Of a stretch of DNA of 26,477 bases, positions 16,107-23,478 are shown piece by piece. The notes beneath the pieces were generated by a model. The model saw only the letters and a program-made list of their open reading frames with translations. It searched no databases and was not told the DNA's origin. The stretch's first letter is position 1. Each line of letters opens with the position of its first letter. The DNA is from JBFLXN01 sp040755715 [NCBI: Candidatus Edwardsbacteria bacterium] (GTDB lineage Bacteria; Edwardsbacteria; AC1; JBFLXN01), in NCBI GenBank assembly GCA_040755715.1, contig JBFLXN010000018.1:1-26477 (forward strand), written 5' to 3'. A program made the position numbers and the translations under genes.

Positions 16107-17453
16107 TCAATAAGCTTCCTCTAATCTTTCTTCAAATATTTCCCAGTCTTCAACCAAAAGTCCTACCTCGGGGTGAGCCCCGAGATGAAATTCAAATTTT
16201 TCTTCGGGAATTTCAATTTCTGAGGTAATTGGTGAAGGTAAAGCTATCTCTTTTGATTCTTCTTCTTTTAATTTTTCTTCCTTAGCGAAAGATTGTCCTA
16301 AAATTCTTTTTTCCAATGCTCTTATTTCTGTTTCCAGGACATCTGCTTTCTTCGGATCAAAGAGTTTTGATTCAATAGAAGCAATTTCCTCTGGCTTTGC
16401 TTTCTCCACCAGTTGACCGAATAATCCTTGTAAATCATAAAGCCTCTGCACATTATTAGTAAATTCAAGAAACTCCCGGCTCACTTCTTCAATCGGAGCA
16501 AATTCTATCATCCCTTCCAAGTTTGCCACATTGAAACCTTTCATCTTCCAAATATAAATTTTTTCTTTATAATCCTTTCTTAAATTGTCTTCTTTTTGTT
16601 GTTCTTTAATGAAGCCGGCTACTTTTGACTGCACTCCGAAAAGAAAATCACCAAATTCACCACTAATCTCTTCTATATTTTTTCCACCAACGGCTATTTC
16701 TTTCTCTGTTTTTGTTTCGAGCACTGCTTTTGGCATTTGGGGCACTAAAGTCAGCGGGAAAATCTCATCAATCATTTCCAAATGAAGTTCTCCTTCATTC
16801 AGAATAGAGGCATAGAGCATAGCTCTGTTCAAGGCTCCTTCTAATTCTCGCACATTAGATATAACCCGTTTGGCAATTTCTCCTGCCACTTCTTCTTTTA
16901 AGGAAAAATTCTTTGTGGCCGCTTTTTTCTTCAAAATTGCTATTCTATCTGAATGAGATAAATCTTTGATGCCGACAATCAGTCCTCCTTGAAAACGAGA
17001 AAGCAGTTTTTTATCTAACCCCTTCATTTCATAGGGAAGAGTATCAGCAGTCACCACTATCTGGCGGTCTAAGGCTAACATCAAATCAAAGATAGGCAAG
17101 AGACGCAATTGAAGATGACTTTCAGGCAAAAGGAGTTGAAAATCATCAATCAACCATAAATTTACCCCTTTAATTTTTGTCAAATCCTCCTCAGCAAATT
17201 TAGCTCCGTTGAGACAGAAGACTTTCCACTCAGGATACAAGTTTTGCACAGAATTCCCAATAGCCTGAAGAAGATGACTTTTCCCCAGCCCTACCCCACT
17301 ATAAATAAATAGAGGATTGTAGAGGGTTCCTGGCGACTCGGCTACCTTTTTACAAGCCGCATAAGCCAAACGATTTCCCCCCCCGATAATAAAGGATTCA
17401 AAGGTATAATGTGAATCAAGTAGAGAAACTTCTTGATTTTCTGGATTTAGCAT
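16107..17453 (-). CDS. DnaA-like AAA+ ATPase lacking the DNA-binding domain
   Basis: 448 aa. Residues about 15-235 are a DnaA-type AAA+ domain: YTFESFIIGGGNRLAYAA, Walker A SGVGLGKSH (52-60), Walker B LWLIDDFQ (99-106), sensor I VVTAD (133-137), arginine finger LLSRF (Arg153), and sensor II VRELEGALNR (Arg202). The spacing between Walker A Lys and Walker B Asp is about 12 residues shorter than in E. coli DnaA. The loss falls where the initiator-specific motif lies. Neither domain I nor the C-terminal helix-turn-helix domain IV is present. The C-terminal half (240-448) is helical, with WKMKGFNVANLEGMI (about 291-305) and an acidic tail. It is the first gene of a tightly coupled trio with DUF4388/TPR and CheR, so a signalling role is more likely than replication. 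Hda-like control of DnaA is the main alternative. Confidence 0.88.
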   Translation of the reverse strand: MLNPENQEVSLLDSHYTFESFIIGGGNRLAYAACKKVAESPGTLYNPLFIYSGVGLGKSHLLQAIGNSVQNLYPEWKVFCLNGAKFAEEDLTKIKGVNLWLIDDFQLLLPESHLQLRLLPIFDLMLALDRQIVVTADTLPYEMKGLDKKLLSRFQGGLIVGIKDLSHSDRIAILKKKAATKNFSLKEEVAGEIAKRVISNVRELEGALNRAMLYASILNEGELHLEMIDEIFPLTLVPQMPKAVLETKTEKEIAVGGKNIEEISGEFGDFLFGVQSKVAGFIKEQQKEDNLRKDYKEKIYIWKMKGFNVANLEGMIEFAPIEEVSREFLEFTNNVQRLYDLQGLFGQLVEKAKPEEIASIESKLFDPKKADVLETEIRALEKRILGQSFAKEEKLKEEESKEIALPSPITSEIEIPEEKFEFHLGAHPEVGLLVEDWEIFEERLEEAY

Positions 17454-17517
17454 AACAATGTCTCTGGCTTTTCTTTAATCCATTTTTGTGCAATGAATCA
17501 CACTTCTGCTATCATAG

Positions 17518-17540
17518 CCGTCCCGATTTTATCGGGACGG
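17518..17540. repeat. hairpin CCGTCCCGAT / ATCGGGACGG
   Basis: A perfect 10-bp stem with a TTT loop, 25 nt past the stop of the secreted-protein gene. It could end transcription weakly but has no U tract on the minus strand. The core TCCCGAT/ATCGGGA recurs at 351-367 and in part at 21790-21805. Confidence 0.7.
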
Positions 17541-17564
17541 GTTTTCGTTTGATAAATCAAACCG

Positions 17565-18533
17565 CTACCGCAATAATACCATTTTTTTTATCGCCGTGAA
17601 ATCACCTGCAGTTAAGCGATAGAAATAAACGCCATCCGCTACCCGCTTTCCGCTCTCATCTGTGCCATCCCACCTAACTTCATATCTTCCCATCTTCCTA
17701 TCTTTATTAACCAAAGTCTTCACCAGTTGCCCAGTGATGTTGTAGATTTTTAAACTGACCGATGACTGCTTTCCGCATTCCGCATTCCGCATAATCCCCT
17801 CTTGAGAGGGGGTAGGGGGTGTGTAATCATCCGCAATCTGGTATCTAATCTTCGTAGCCTGAGCAAACGGATTTGGTTGATTCTGATACAACCTACTATG
17901 AACTATGAACTGTGAACCTTGAACTTGCTCTTCTTCTACGCCTGTTACGGCCCGCAATCTCTGTGCATATATGTCTACATCAACTCCGGACCTGGTATCA
18001 TGCCAGACTAATATTACACCGCCGGCATTATCAGCAGTGATAATTTGGTTCTGCCTGTTGTAAATATCGTTAAATTGCACTCCTGTAGCAGTGCAAACCG
18101 GAAGACCGTCAGCAGGCCATTGCAAATTGCCTGCACCATCAAGAGTCTGAGCATAGATGTCATACTGCCCACTACGATAGTCAAACCAAGAAATAACAGT
18201 TTTTCCAGTGTCGGTAGCAGTAATGCAAGGCCAACCCTGTCCACTATCTATTGTGCAGACTCCTTTCCCATCAGCAATCCACAAGGGTGCTCCCAAGCTA
18301 TCTACCCTTTGAGCATAAACATCTGCTTGTGTAATTGTTGCAGTTCTTCCGTCGTGCCAGGTAATTATCGCCCCCCCTCTTCCGTCAAGGGTAGTTACTA
18401 CATCCTCTTGATTGTATGCCGCCGTGCAAACCGGCACTCCATTCAGTTGCCACAAGACATTTCCCGAAGAATCCACTCTCTGGGCATAAATATCATAATA
18501 TGAATTAATTCGCTTTTCCTTCCAAACTACAAT
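17565..18533 (-). CDS. C-terminal part of frameshifted secreted repeat protein with FlgD-like sorting domain
   Basis: This is the second piece of the gene that starts at 19351. The frame is open from the G7 tract at 18534-18540; the first internal ATG is at 18476. It continues the same repeat (GG[AI]I..W, then DIYAQRVDSSGN.LW) for three more units. It ends in a FlgD-Ig/type-9-like C-terminal domain: LYQNQPNPF, VSLKIYNITGQLVKTL, YEVRWDGTDESGKRVADGVYFYRL, ending KKMVLLR. That tail is the usual export and sorting module of secreted FCB-group proteins. Residues between the two halves of the sorting domain (YTPPTPSQEGIMRNAECGK) come from inserted palindromes. If the frameshift is real, this part is not made, or is made only by slippage or from the internal ATG. 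Confidence 0.8.
   Translation of the reverse strand: MVVWKEKRINSYYDIYAQRVDSSGNVLWQLNGVPVCTAAYNQEDVVTTLDGRGGAIITWHDGRTATITQADVYAQRVDSLGAPLWIADGKGVCTIDSGQGWPCITATDTGKTVISWFDYRSGQYDIYAQTLDGAGNLQWPADGLPVCTATGVQFNDIYNRQNQIITADNAGGVILVWHDTRSGVDVDIYAQRLRAVTGVEEEQVQGSQFIVHSRLYQNQPNPFAQATKIRYQIADDYTPPTPSQEGIMRNAECGKQSSVSLKIYNITGQLVKTLVNKDRKMGRYEVRWDGTDESGKRVADGVYFYRLTAGDFTAIKKMVLLR
17771..17811. repeat. repeat-derived segment inside the sorting-domain protein
   Basis: TTCCGCA appears three times in tandem (17771-17791), followed by the stem CCCCTC/GAGGGG (17796-17811). It is translated in frame between two conserved strands of the sorting domain. Confidence 0.65.
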
Positions 18534-19351
18534 CCCCCCCTGCTATCGGTGCCAACACACCATAAGAACCTATCACCGGAAAGCAGTGTACATACCGGTG
18601 CAGATGCTGCCCACAAAAGGTTACCATTCGGTCCTAACCTATCAGCATAGGCTCGGTTATCAAAAGAACTAGTGCTATCCCAAAACACTATTGCCCCTCC
18701 CTGACCGTCAGCAACCACTCCGTTTAAACCCTGGTTGTTTGGACCGCCGGCCACAATCAGACCAGATATGCCCCATAATAAATTTCCGATAGAGTCCACT
18801 CTTTGTGCATATACTTCCCAGTCTGCTAGACCCGTAGCAAATGTGTCGGCGTTATACCACGCTATAATTGCTCCCCCAGCACTATCTGAACAAATTTTAT
18901 AACTCATCTGCAAACTGTCATTATCACAGAGGGCTTTGCCATTCACTCCCCAGCAAGGATTGCCGAGGCTATCCACTCTCTGTATCCAGATGTTGTAAGA
19001 ACCTTTGTTAAATACCGCTATCGCTCCACCCCGCATATCGCTTATTGCTTTAGGCTCATTCTCATTAGTGGCACTGGCAGCTATAGGCACACCATTATTG
19101 GTCCAAAGCCTATTGCCTGCACTATCCCTCTGGGCATAGATGTCCAAATTCCCACTCCGCCAATCCTGCCAGATAACAATCCCTCCTCCCTTCATATCCG
19201 GCACAATCACTGGATTCATCTGGTCAGCACCAAAGGTGCAAATCGGCACACCGTCTGTCTGCCAGGCAACCTGGGCAAAACAGAGATTAGAAATTAGAGA
19301 ATTAGAAATTAGGAAAAATGAAAATAGGAAAATCAAACTTGATTTTTTCAT
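18527..19351 (-). CDS. N-terminal part of frameshifted secreted repeat protein
   Basis: 274 aa up to a premature TAG. A signal peptide (about 1-26) reads MKKSSLIFLFSFFLISNSLI and ends CFA before QVAWQTDG. Five or so repeats of about 47-50 residues follow, of the form W..NG.P.C, then D..GGAI..W, then IYAQRVDS.GN.LW, resembling a beta-propeller. The piece ends GTDSRGGL at the G7 tract. One extra G gives SRGGIVVWKEKR and restores the repeat pattern into the downstream frame, for a product of about 595 aa. The gene stands between the MglA-like GTPase and the DnaA-like ATPase genes. Its link to them is unknown. The repeats are typical of surface proteins in candidate phyla. Confidence 0.8.
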   Translation of the reverse strand: MKKSSLIFLFSFFLISNSLISNLCFAQVAWQTDGVPICTFGADQMNPVIVPDMKGGGIVIWQDWRSGNLDIYAQRDSAGNRLWTNNGVPIAASATNENEPKAISDMRGGAIAVFNKGSYNIWIQRVDSLGNPCWGVNGKALCDNDSLQMSYKICSDSAGGAIIAWYNADTFATGLADWEVYAQRVDSIGNLLWGISGLIVAGGPNNQGLNGVVADGQGGAIVFWDSTSSFDNRAYADRLGPNGNLLWAASAPVCTLLSGDRFLWCVGTDSRGGL

Positions 19352-19391
19352 CTGAAATACAATGTTGCATTTTGATTTTTTGCATTTAATG

Positions 19392-19988
19392 TTAATATTT
19401 TTTATATTTGTTACTCAAACTTTGCAAAACCAAAGTCCCGATTGCCTTCAGAGTATCAAATACGCCGACCCCTCTGGTGGCGACAGCAGAAAAAGCCAGC
19501 ACTTTACGAAAATTTAACTTACCGTCCAATTCCTCAACTGGGAGGATGTTAGGTAAATCTCGCTTATTGTATTGTATTATTAAAGGAATAGTATAAATAT
19601 CATAATTCTGAGTTGCCAAGTTCTCGCCCAGATTACGCAAACTTGCCACATTTTCTTCAAACATTTCAATTTGTGAATCAACTACAAAGACTACCCCGTC
19701 CGCCCCCTGCAGAACTAATTTGCGGGTGGAGTTATAATACACTTGTCCGGGCACAGTATAGAGCTGCACCCTTGTTTTATAACCACAAATTTCACCCAAA
19801 TCCAAAGGGAGAAAATCAAAAAAAAGAGTCCTATCTCTTTCGGTAGCTAAAGAAACCATTGAACCTTTTTTATCAGGAGGAATGCGGCTATAAATATATT
19901 GGAGGTTTGTGGTTTTGCCGCATCGTCCTGGACCGTAGTAGACAATTTTACAAGTGATTTCACGAGAAGAATAATTTATCAAAGACAT
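19392..19988 (-). CDS. mglA: MglA-like Ras-superfamily GTPase (polarity switch)
   Basis: 198 aa, essentially the length of Myxococcus MglA (195 aa). The P-loop is GPGRCGKTTN (19-28). Arg53 and Gln82 sit at the exact numbers of the catalytic Arg and Gln of Myxococcus MglA, in ATERDRTLFFDFLPL and VPGQVYYN. TRKLVLQGADGVVFVVDS follows. The guanine-specificity motif is NKRD (141-144), and FSAVATRG is the G5 region. MglA-GTP marks one cell pole in gliding and twitching bacteria, and Roadblock proteins (MglB) act as its GAP. Two separate Roadblock genes and a TPR-Roadblock gene lie directly upstream. GAGG is 8 nt before the ATG. Confidence 0.94.
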   Translation of the reverse strand: MSLINYSSREITCKIVYYGPGRCGKTTNLQYIYSRIPPDKKGSMVSLATERDRTLFFDFLPLDLGEICGYKTRVQLYTVPGQVYYNSTRKLVLQGADGVVFVVDSQIEMFEENVASLRNLGENLATQNYDIYTIPLIIQYNKRDLPNILPVEELDGKLNFRKVLAFSAVATRGVGVFDTLKAIGTLVLQSLSNKYKKY

Positions 19989-20098
19989 ATAATAATCCTC
20001 ATTTCGTTCAGATTAAAATCAAATATCAAATATCAAATATCAAAAATTATTTCCAAAAATCTTTTTAATTTTTGCATTTTGAATTTACTCCTGGGCTT

Positions 20099-20671
20099 CT
20101 AAGTAAAAAGTTGGGAGAGGGCTTTTTCCACGGCCTTATTGAAATCTGGGGATGTTTCTTCTTTTTTCTCTTCTGCTTTTTCTACCTCTTTTGGGGGTTC
20201 TTCTCTTCTTTCTAAAATAGGAATGATAGGTTTTAACACTAGAGGTTTTTCTTCAATTTCTTCAATCACTATAGCTTTTTTTAAATAGGGAGATAGTTCC
20301 TTTTCCACTTCTCCTACCGAATGGCGAATCATTCCGATGACGGTGTGTTGGTCAAAAATGGTGGCAAAGATATAGTGATTGACTAAAAGTGAAAAATAAA
20401 CATTCCACCGTTTTCCTTCTTGAAACATAGCATTGAATTTTGTTTCATCAATCAAGTGGGCTAAGGCCTGCGTGGAAGTAAAGATACCCCCTACCAGAGC
20501 AGCAATAGAATAAAGATTCAGATTAGAGGTAAAGCCCACCTGGCTAATCAGTTGACCACCTTTAGAAAGGAGCAAGGCGCATTTGGCCTTTGAATCTCTC
20601 ATATATTTTTTAAGACTTTGTTCAATTGCTTTAGAGGTTTCTTCCGTAAAAATAAATTGTGGTGCTGGCAT
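20099..20671 (-). CDS. Roadblock/LC7-domain protein with charged tail (MglB-like)
   Basis: 190 aa. Residues about 10-130 have the Roadblock/LC7 pattern (CALLLSKGGQLISQVGF, SIAALVGGIFTSTQALAHLI, YFSLLVNHYIFATIFD). Residues 135-175 are a Pro/Glu/Lys-rich linker, and 176-190 a short helix (FNKAVEKALSQLF) that could dock on a partner. It is the gene just before mglA and so the likeliest GTPase partner or GAP. The start is preceded by GTGAGGG only 3 nt from the ATG, part of a repeat also found before two other genes here. Confidence 0.88.
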   Translation of the reverse strand: MPAPQFIFTEETSKAIEQSLKKYMRDSKAKCALLLSKGGQLISQVGFTSNLNLYSIAALVGGIFTSTQALAHLIDETKFNAMFQEGKRWNVYFSLLVNHYIFATIFDQHTVIGMIRHSVGEVEKELSPYLKKAIVIEEIEEKPLVLKPIIPILERREEPPKEVEKAEEKKEETSPDFNKAVEKALSQLFT

Positions 20672-20672
20672 T

Positions 20673-20691
20673 AACCCTCACTTTGTGGAGT
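20673..20691. promoter_or_regulatory. AACCCTCACT element before the 190-aa Roadblock gene
   Basis: On the minus strand it reads CACAAAGTGAGGGTT and abuts the ATG. It shares GTGAGGGTTA with 23457-23477 and 26319-26339. It may supply the GAGGG ribosome-binding bases. Confidence 0.5.
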
Positions 20692-20729
20692 GCAAAATGC
20701 AAATATCAAAAATCAAATTTACAGAATTT

Positions 20730-20795
20730 ATCCCGCACCTATCCTCCACGATGCCAAGTGGCGCCTATGGCGCCAATTTAGGATAGGTGCGGGAT
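20730..20795. repeat. GC-rich hairpin element, orientation 2
   Basis: 16-bp arms with the same TCCCGCACCTATCCT core as 11525-11586. The 34-nt centre matches the complement of that copy (CCACGATGCCAAG shared) and has an extra inner stem TGGCGCC/GGCGCCA. Confidence 0.85.
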
Positions 20796-20850
20796 TTATC
20801 TGAGAATTTTTCCCGCTAATTTTGATATTTGATATTTAATTTTCGATTTT

Positions 20851-21192
20851 TTAGATTATTTGCCCCAACTTTTCCAAAGAGGCTTTCATCTTGAGAGAGA
20901 CCAAACCTAAATTAACCTCTTTTTCAGTAATGACAGTAAGGATACAATTAGGTGCGCAAAGAAAAATAATATTCCCCGCCGAGGCATAAAGTGAGACCGC
21001 CGCCACTTTTTCCTGACCTAAATTTCCCAAAGCAAGTTCCACATCTCTATAGATACTTGCCACCATTGCGCTAATGGCTCTTTCTTCCAATCCTAACATC
21101 AGATTAGAAATAATGACCAAGCCATCTTTATCAACAATCATACTGCCGCGAACCCCAGCAGTAGCATTTATTTCATTAAGAATTTCGTGCAT
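20851..21192 (-). CDS. small Roadblock/LC7-domain protein
   Basis: 113 aa, a stand-alone Roadblock/LC7 domain. Seen are the N-terminal helix MHEILNEINATAGVRGSMIV, the strand pair DKDGLVIISNLM, a central helix ERAISAMVASIYRDVELAL, and AVSLYASAGNIIFLCAP. Such proteins form dimers that act as MglA GAPs or platforms. The ATG lies 3 nt after the stop of the TPR-Roadblock gene, so the two are probably translated together. There is no separate Shine-Dalgarno. Which of the three Roadblock proteins pairs with MglA cannot be told from sequence alone. Confidence 0.9.
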   Translation of the reverse strand: MHEILNEINATAGVRGSMIVDKDGLVIISNLMLGLEERAISAMVASIYRDVELALGNLGQEKVAAVSLYASAGNIIFLCAPNCILTVITEKEVNLGLVSLKMKASLEKLGQII

Positions 21193-21195
21193 TTT

Positions 21196-22176
21196 TTATA
21201 TCAACCATTTGGCTATTCTTTCTACGGTTCTTTTGGTAGTAACAATAATCAATCCTTGCTTGGCTATTTCTTTAGCTAACACCACTAAAACTCCTTCTCC
21301 GGCCTTGGCGAGAAAGATTCTCTCTTCAGAGGTCTCAATGACGCCCCGCTCAAATTCGCCGAGATTAATTCTTTGAAGTGAATCTTTGGCGGTATTATAG
21401 ATAGAAGCAGAAAAGGCCCCTGTGGCTTCGGTAATTACTTTTTCGTTAAGCATTTCGGCCACAACGAATCCGCCCTTCTCCACTACTAAAACCGCCATTA
21501 CCCCAGGAATAGCCACTAATTCTTTGAGGGCATTTTCCAATTCTCGCTGTCTCTTTTCACCCTCTTCAACAATACTAACCTTAGGTGGTATAATTTCTTC
21601 CGGTTTTTTTTCAAAGATTGGTCCGACCCCCACAGTCGGAGTCTTACCAATTAGTTTTTCTATTCCCTTAGTAATCTCTGGTGAAACAGGTTTCTCCTCT
21701 TCTTTCACTTCTACCATTTCTACTGCTGGTAGTTTTTCTTCTATTAGTTTGGATATTTCGGGCAAAACTATCGGTGAGACCCCAGCCTGTCCCGATTTTT
21801 CGGGAACCTTTGGGGCTGGTGGTGCTTCATCTTTTGAAACTACTATCGGAAGAGGAGTTGCCGGTATTTTAGTCTCCAAGTCCTGCAAATATTTTTGTGC
21901 TGTCTTGTGATTAGGATTTAATCGTAAGACCATACTAAATTCATTCTTTGCTTTGACAAATTCGCCTTTGGCTAAATAAGCTTTGCCAAGCACAAAATGT
22001 CCTTCCACATGTTGAGGGTGTAATTCCAAGCCGGCTAAACACATACGAATCGCTTCATCTAATAAACCACTTTCATAATAGAAATCCGCCAATGAAGCGA
22101 AAAGTAAAGAATGCGGGTCACTGACTACCTGATCGCTCAGGGTTTTTATATCTTTGGGAGGAAGTTCACTAAGCAT
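21196..22176 (-). CDS. TPR + Roadblock/LC7 fusion protein
   Basis: 326 aa. Residues 1-100 hold about three TPR units (LLFASLADFYYESGLLDEAI, HFVLGKAYLAKGEFVKAKNEF). A Pro/Glu/Lys-rich linker (about 101-212) joins them to a C-terminal Roadblock/LC7 domain (about 213-326, RELENALKELVAIPGVMAVL, then EATGAFSASIYNTAKDSL and ERIFLAKAGEGVLVVL). The linker contains two short palindromes at the DNA level (21790-21805 and 21622-21640), so part of it may be repeat-derived. GAGGG lies 11 nt before the ATG. It starts 27 nt after the DUF4388/TPR copy B gene. A scaffold role joining TPR partners to the GTPase switch is inferred. Confidence 0.88.
   Translation of the reverse strand: MLSELPPKDIKTLSDQVVSDPHSLLFASLADFYYESGLLDEAIRMCLAGLELHPQHVEGHFVLGKAYLAKGEFVKAKNEFSMVLRLNPNHKTAQKYLQDLETKIPATPLPIVVSKDEAPPAPKVPEKSGQAGVSPIVLPEISKLIEEKLPAVEMVEVKEEEKPVSPEITKGIEKLIGKTPTVGVGPIFEKKPEEIIPPKVSIVEEGEKRQRELENALKELVAIPGVMAVLVVEKGGFVVAEMLNEKVITEATGAFSASIYNTAKDSLQRINLGEFERGVIETSEERIFLAKAGEGVLVVLAKEIAKQGLIIVTTKRTVERIAKWLI
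21790..21805. repeat. palindrome TCCCGA-TTTT-TCGGGA inside the TPR-Roadblock linker
   Basis: A 6-bp stem translated as PEKSG in the Pro-rich linker. A second stem, TCCGAC/GTCGGA, lies at 21622-21640 in the same linker. Confidence 0.6.
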
Positions 22177-22203
22177 TTTCTGTCTTTCCCTCGGTTTGTT
22201 TTT

Positions 22204-23451
22204 CTAACCATCTTTAGTTTCCTTTGTTAATTCACCTAAGGGTTTTTCTTCCTGTTTTTCTTGTCTTCCTGTCTTCCACTCTTTAGTGAACCCTGTTAGC
22301 TGCTTACTATCTAACAGGGTGAATATCTTTTTTTTCCGGGATAAGCTCTTCTCCCACTCTACTGCGGTTCTTACTACTTCCCGAATAGAGGAAGTTACTT
22401 CTCCCTCAGGCACAAGGCTTAAGAATTTTTCCCATCTTTCCACGGCCAAATCCAGCCGACCGATTTTGCCATAGGCAAAACCAAGACAATAATTAACCGA
22501 TGGCATCACAGATTCATCATTGGCCGCCAATTTATATTCAATGATTGCCTCTTCATAAGCTTCTTGTTGATAATAAAGTTCGCCCAAATAAAAATGAACT
22601 AGAGGAGATGGTGATTCAATCTTTAAGGCTTTTTGCAATTCTTCTTCTGCTTTCAGTAACATTCCTTTTTCTAAAAATTCTTTCCCGGCCATTAAATGGT
22701 CAATTCCCTTTTTTTCTTCTTTCTCTTCTTTGACCATTCCTCCAACAATCTCAAGCAATCCGGTGATTACCAACCCATAGACAATTTTGGCTGTATCAAA
22801 TTCTCTCTTAGCACAGGCTTTACTTATCTCTGCAATGGTTTTCTTTCCATCAATATTTGATAGAATTATCCATTCTTCTGGTTTCAAATCCAAACGACGA
22901 GAGGCACTTTCTGATTCTGGCGAAAGAGCAGGCACAATTTCCAAAGAAGGAATTTTCTGTTCTATTTTTGCCCATTCATCCAATCTTCGTGAAACCTCCA
23001 TAATAATATTTTCAGGAGAAATAGCCAGGGGAATTTCTTCTTCAACTTTTATTTCTTCCTCTTCAAATTTAAAGTATCCTTCACGCCATTTTAATAAGTT
23101 ATAAATGGTGTCTTCTAACTGAAGTTGTAAGAAACGCAGAAGTTCTCCTTTTGGAAGCAAACCCTTTTCTATCAAGATAATTCCAAATTTTCTTTTTTGC
23201 TCTGACGATTCCTGCTCTTTTAAAATTTCATTAATCCTTTCTTCTTTAATTCGCCCTGCTTTCAAAAGCATTTCACCAATTTTTTCTTTTCCCTTCTGTA
23301 ATTCTGCACTCACTACCATTCCCTGATGAAAAACAATCTTACCTACATTTTCACTGGTATCTAAAGTAAGGATACCGCTCTTTCTTGAAAGAGAAAGTAG
23401 TTGAAAAAGGTCCATTAAACCCAATTCTTTGATGGGACCTTCAATAGCCAT
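22204..23451 (-). CDS. DUF4388 (PATAN-like) + MshEN-like + TPR protein (copy B)
   Basis: 415 aa from ATG 23451. The frame is open to 23505, but those 18 residues come from a spacer repeat. The paralogue at 16106 starts at the same point (MAIKG, here MAIEG), and GAGGG lies 7 nt upstream, so I chose this start. DUF4388 covers about 1-55 (LFQLLSLSRKSGILTL, GKIVFHQG). The MshEN-like copies are at 57-80 and 88-111 with the same 7-residue spacer, but both begin with Lys instead of Arg (KIG, KFG). LLKWREGYFKFEEEE and a winged-helix-like part follow, then about three TPRs (260-370). It opens a run with the two following Roadblock genes. Confidence 0.88.
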   Translation of the reverse strand: MAIEGPIKELGLMDLFQLLSLSRKSGILTLDTSENVGKIVFHQGMVVSAELQKGKEKIGEMLLKAGRIKEERINEILKEQESSEQKRKFGIILIEKGLLPKGELLRFLQLQLEDTIYNLLKWREGYFKFEEEEIKVEEEIPLAISPENIIMEVSRRLDEWAKIEQKIPSLEIVPALSPESESASRRLDLKPEEWIILSNIDGKKTIAEISKACAKREFDTAKIVYGLVITGLLEIVGGMVKEEKEEKKGIDHLMAGKEFLEKGMLLKAEEELQKALKIESPSPLVHFYLGELYYQQEAYEEAIIEYKLAANDESVMPSVNYCLGFAYGKIGRLDLAVERWEKFLSLVPEGEVTSSIREVVRTAVEWEKSLSRKKKIFTLLDSKQLTGFTKEWKTGRQEKQEEKPLGELTKETKDG

Positions 23452-23456
23452 AAGAT

Positions 23457-23477
23457 AACCCTCACTCCGTTTGGGTA
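23457..23477. promoter_or_regulatory. AACCCTCACT element before DUF4388 copy B
   Basis: On the minus strand the imperfect dyad ends GTGAGGGTT with GAGGG 7 nt before ATG 23451, a well-placed ribosome-binding site lying in the right arm of the dyad. Confidence 0.55.
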
Positions 23478-23478
23478 A

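Noticed and set aside
17518-17540. 10-bp hairpin as a standard terminator of the secreted-protein gene
   Set aside because: No U tract follows on the minus strand, and the core sequence is a dispersed repeat; listed as a repeat only.
21422-21910. 162-aa plus-strand open frame opposite the TPR-Roadblock gene
   Set aside because: It arises from the Pro/Glu-rich linker read backwards (Ser/Phe/Thr-rich); no motif and no ribosome site.
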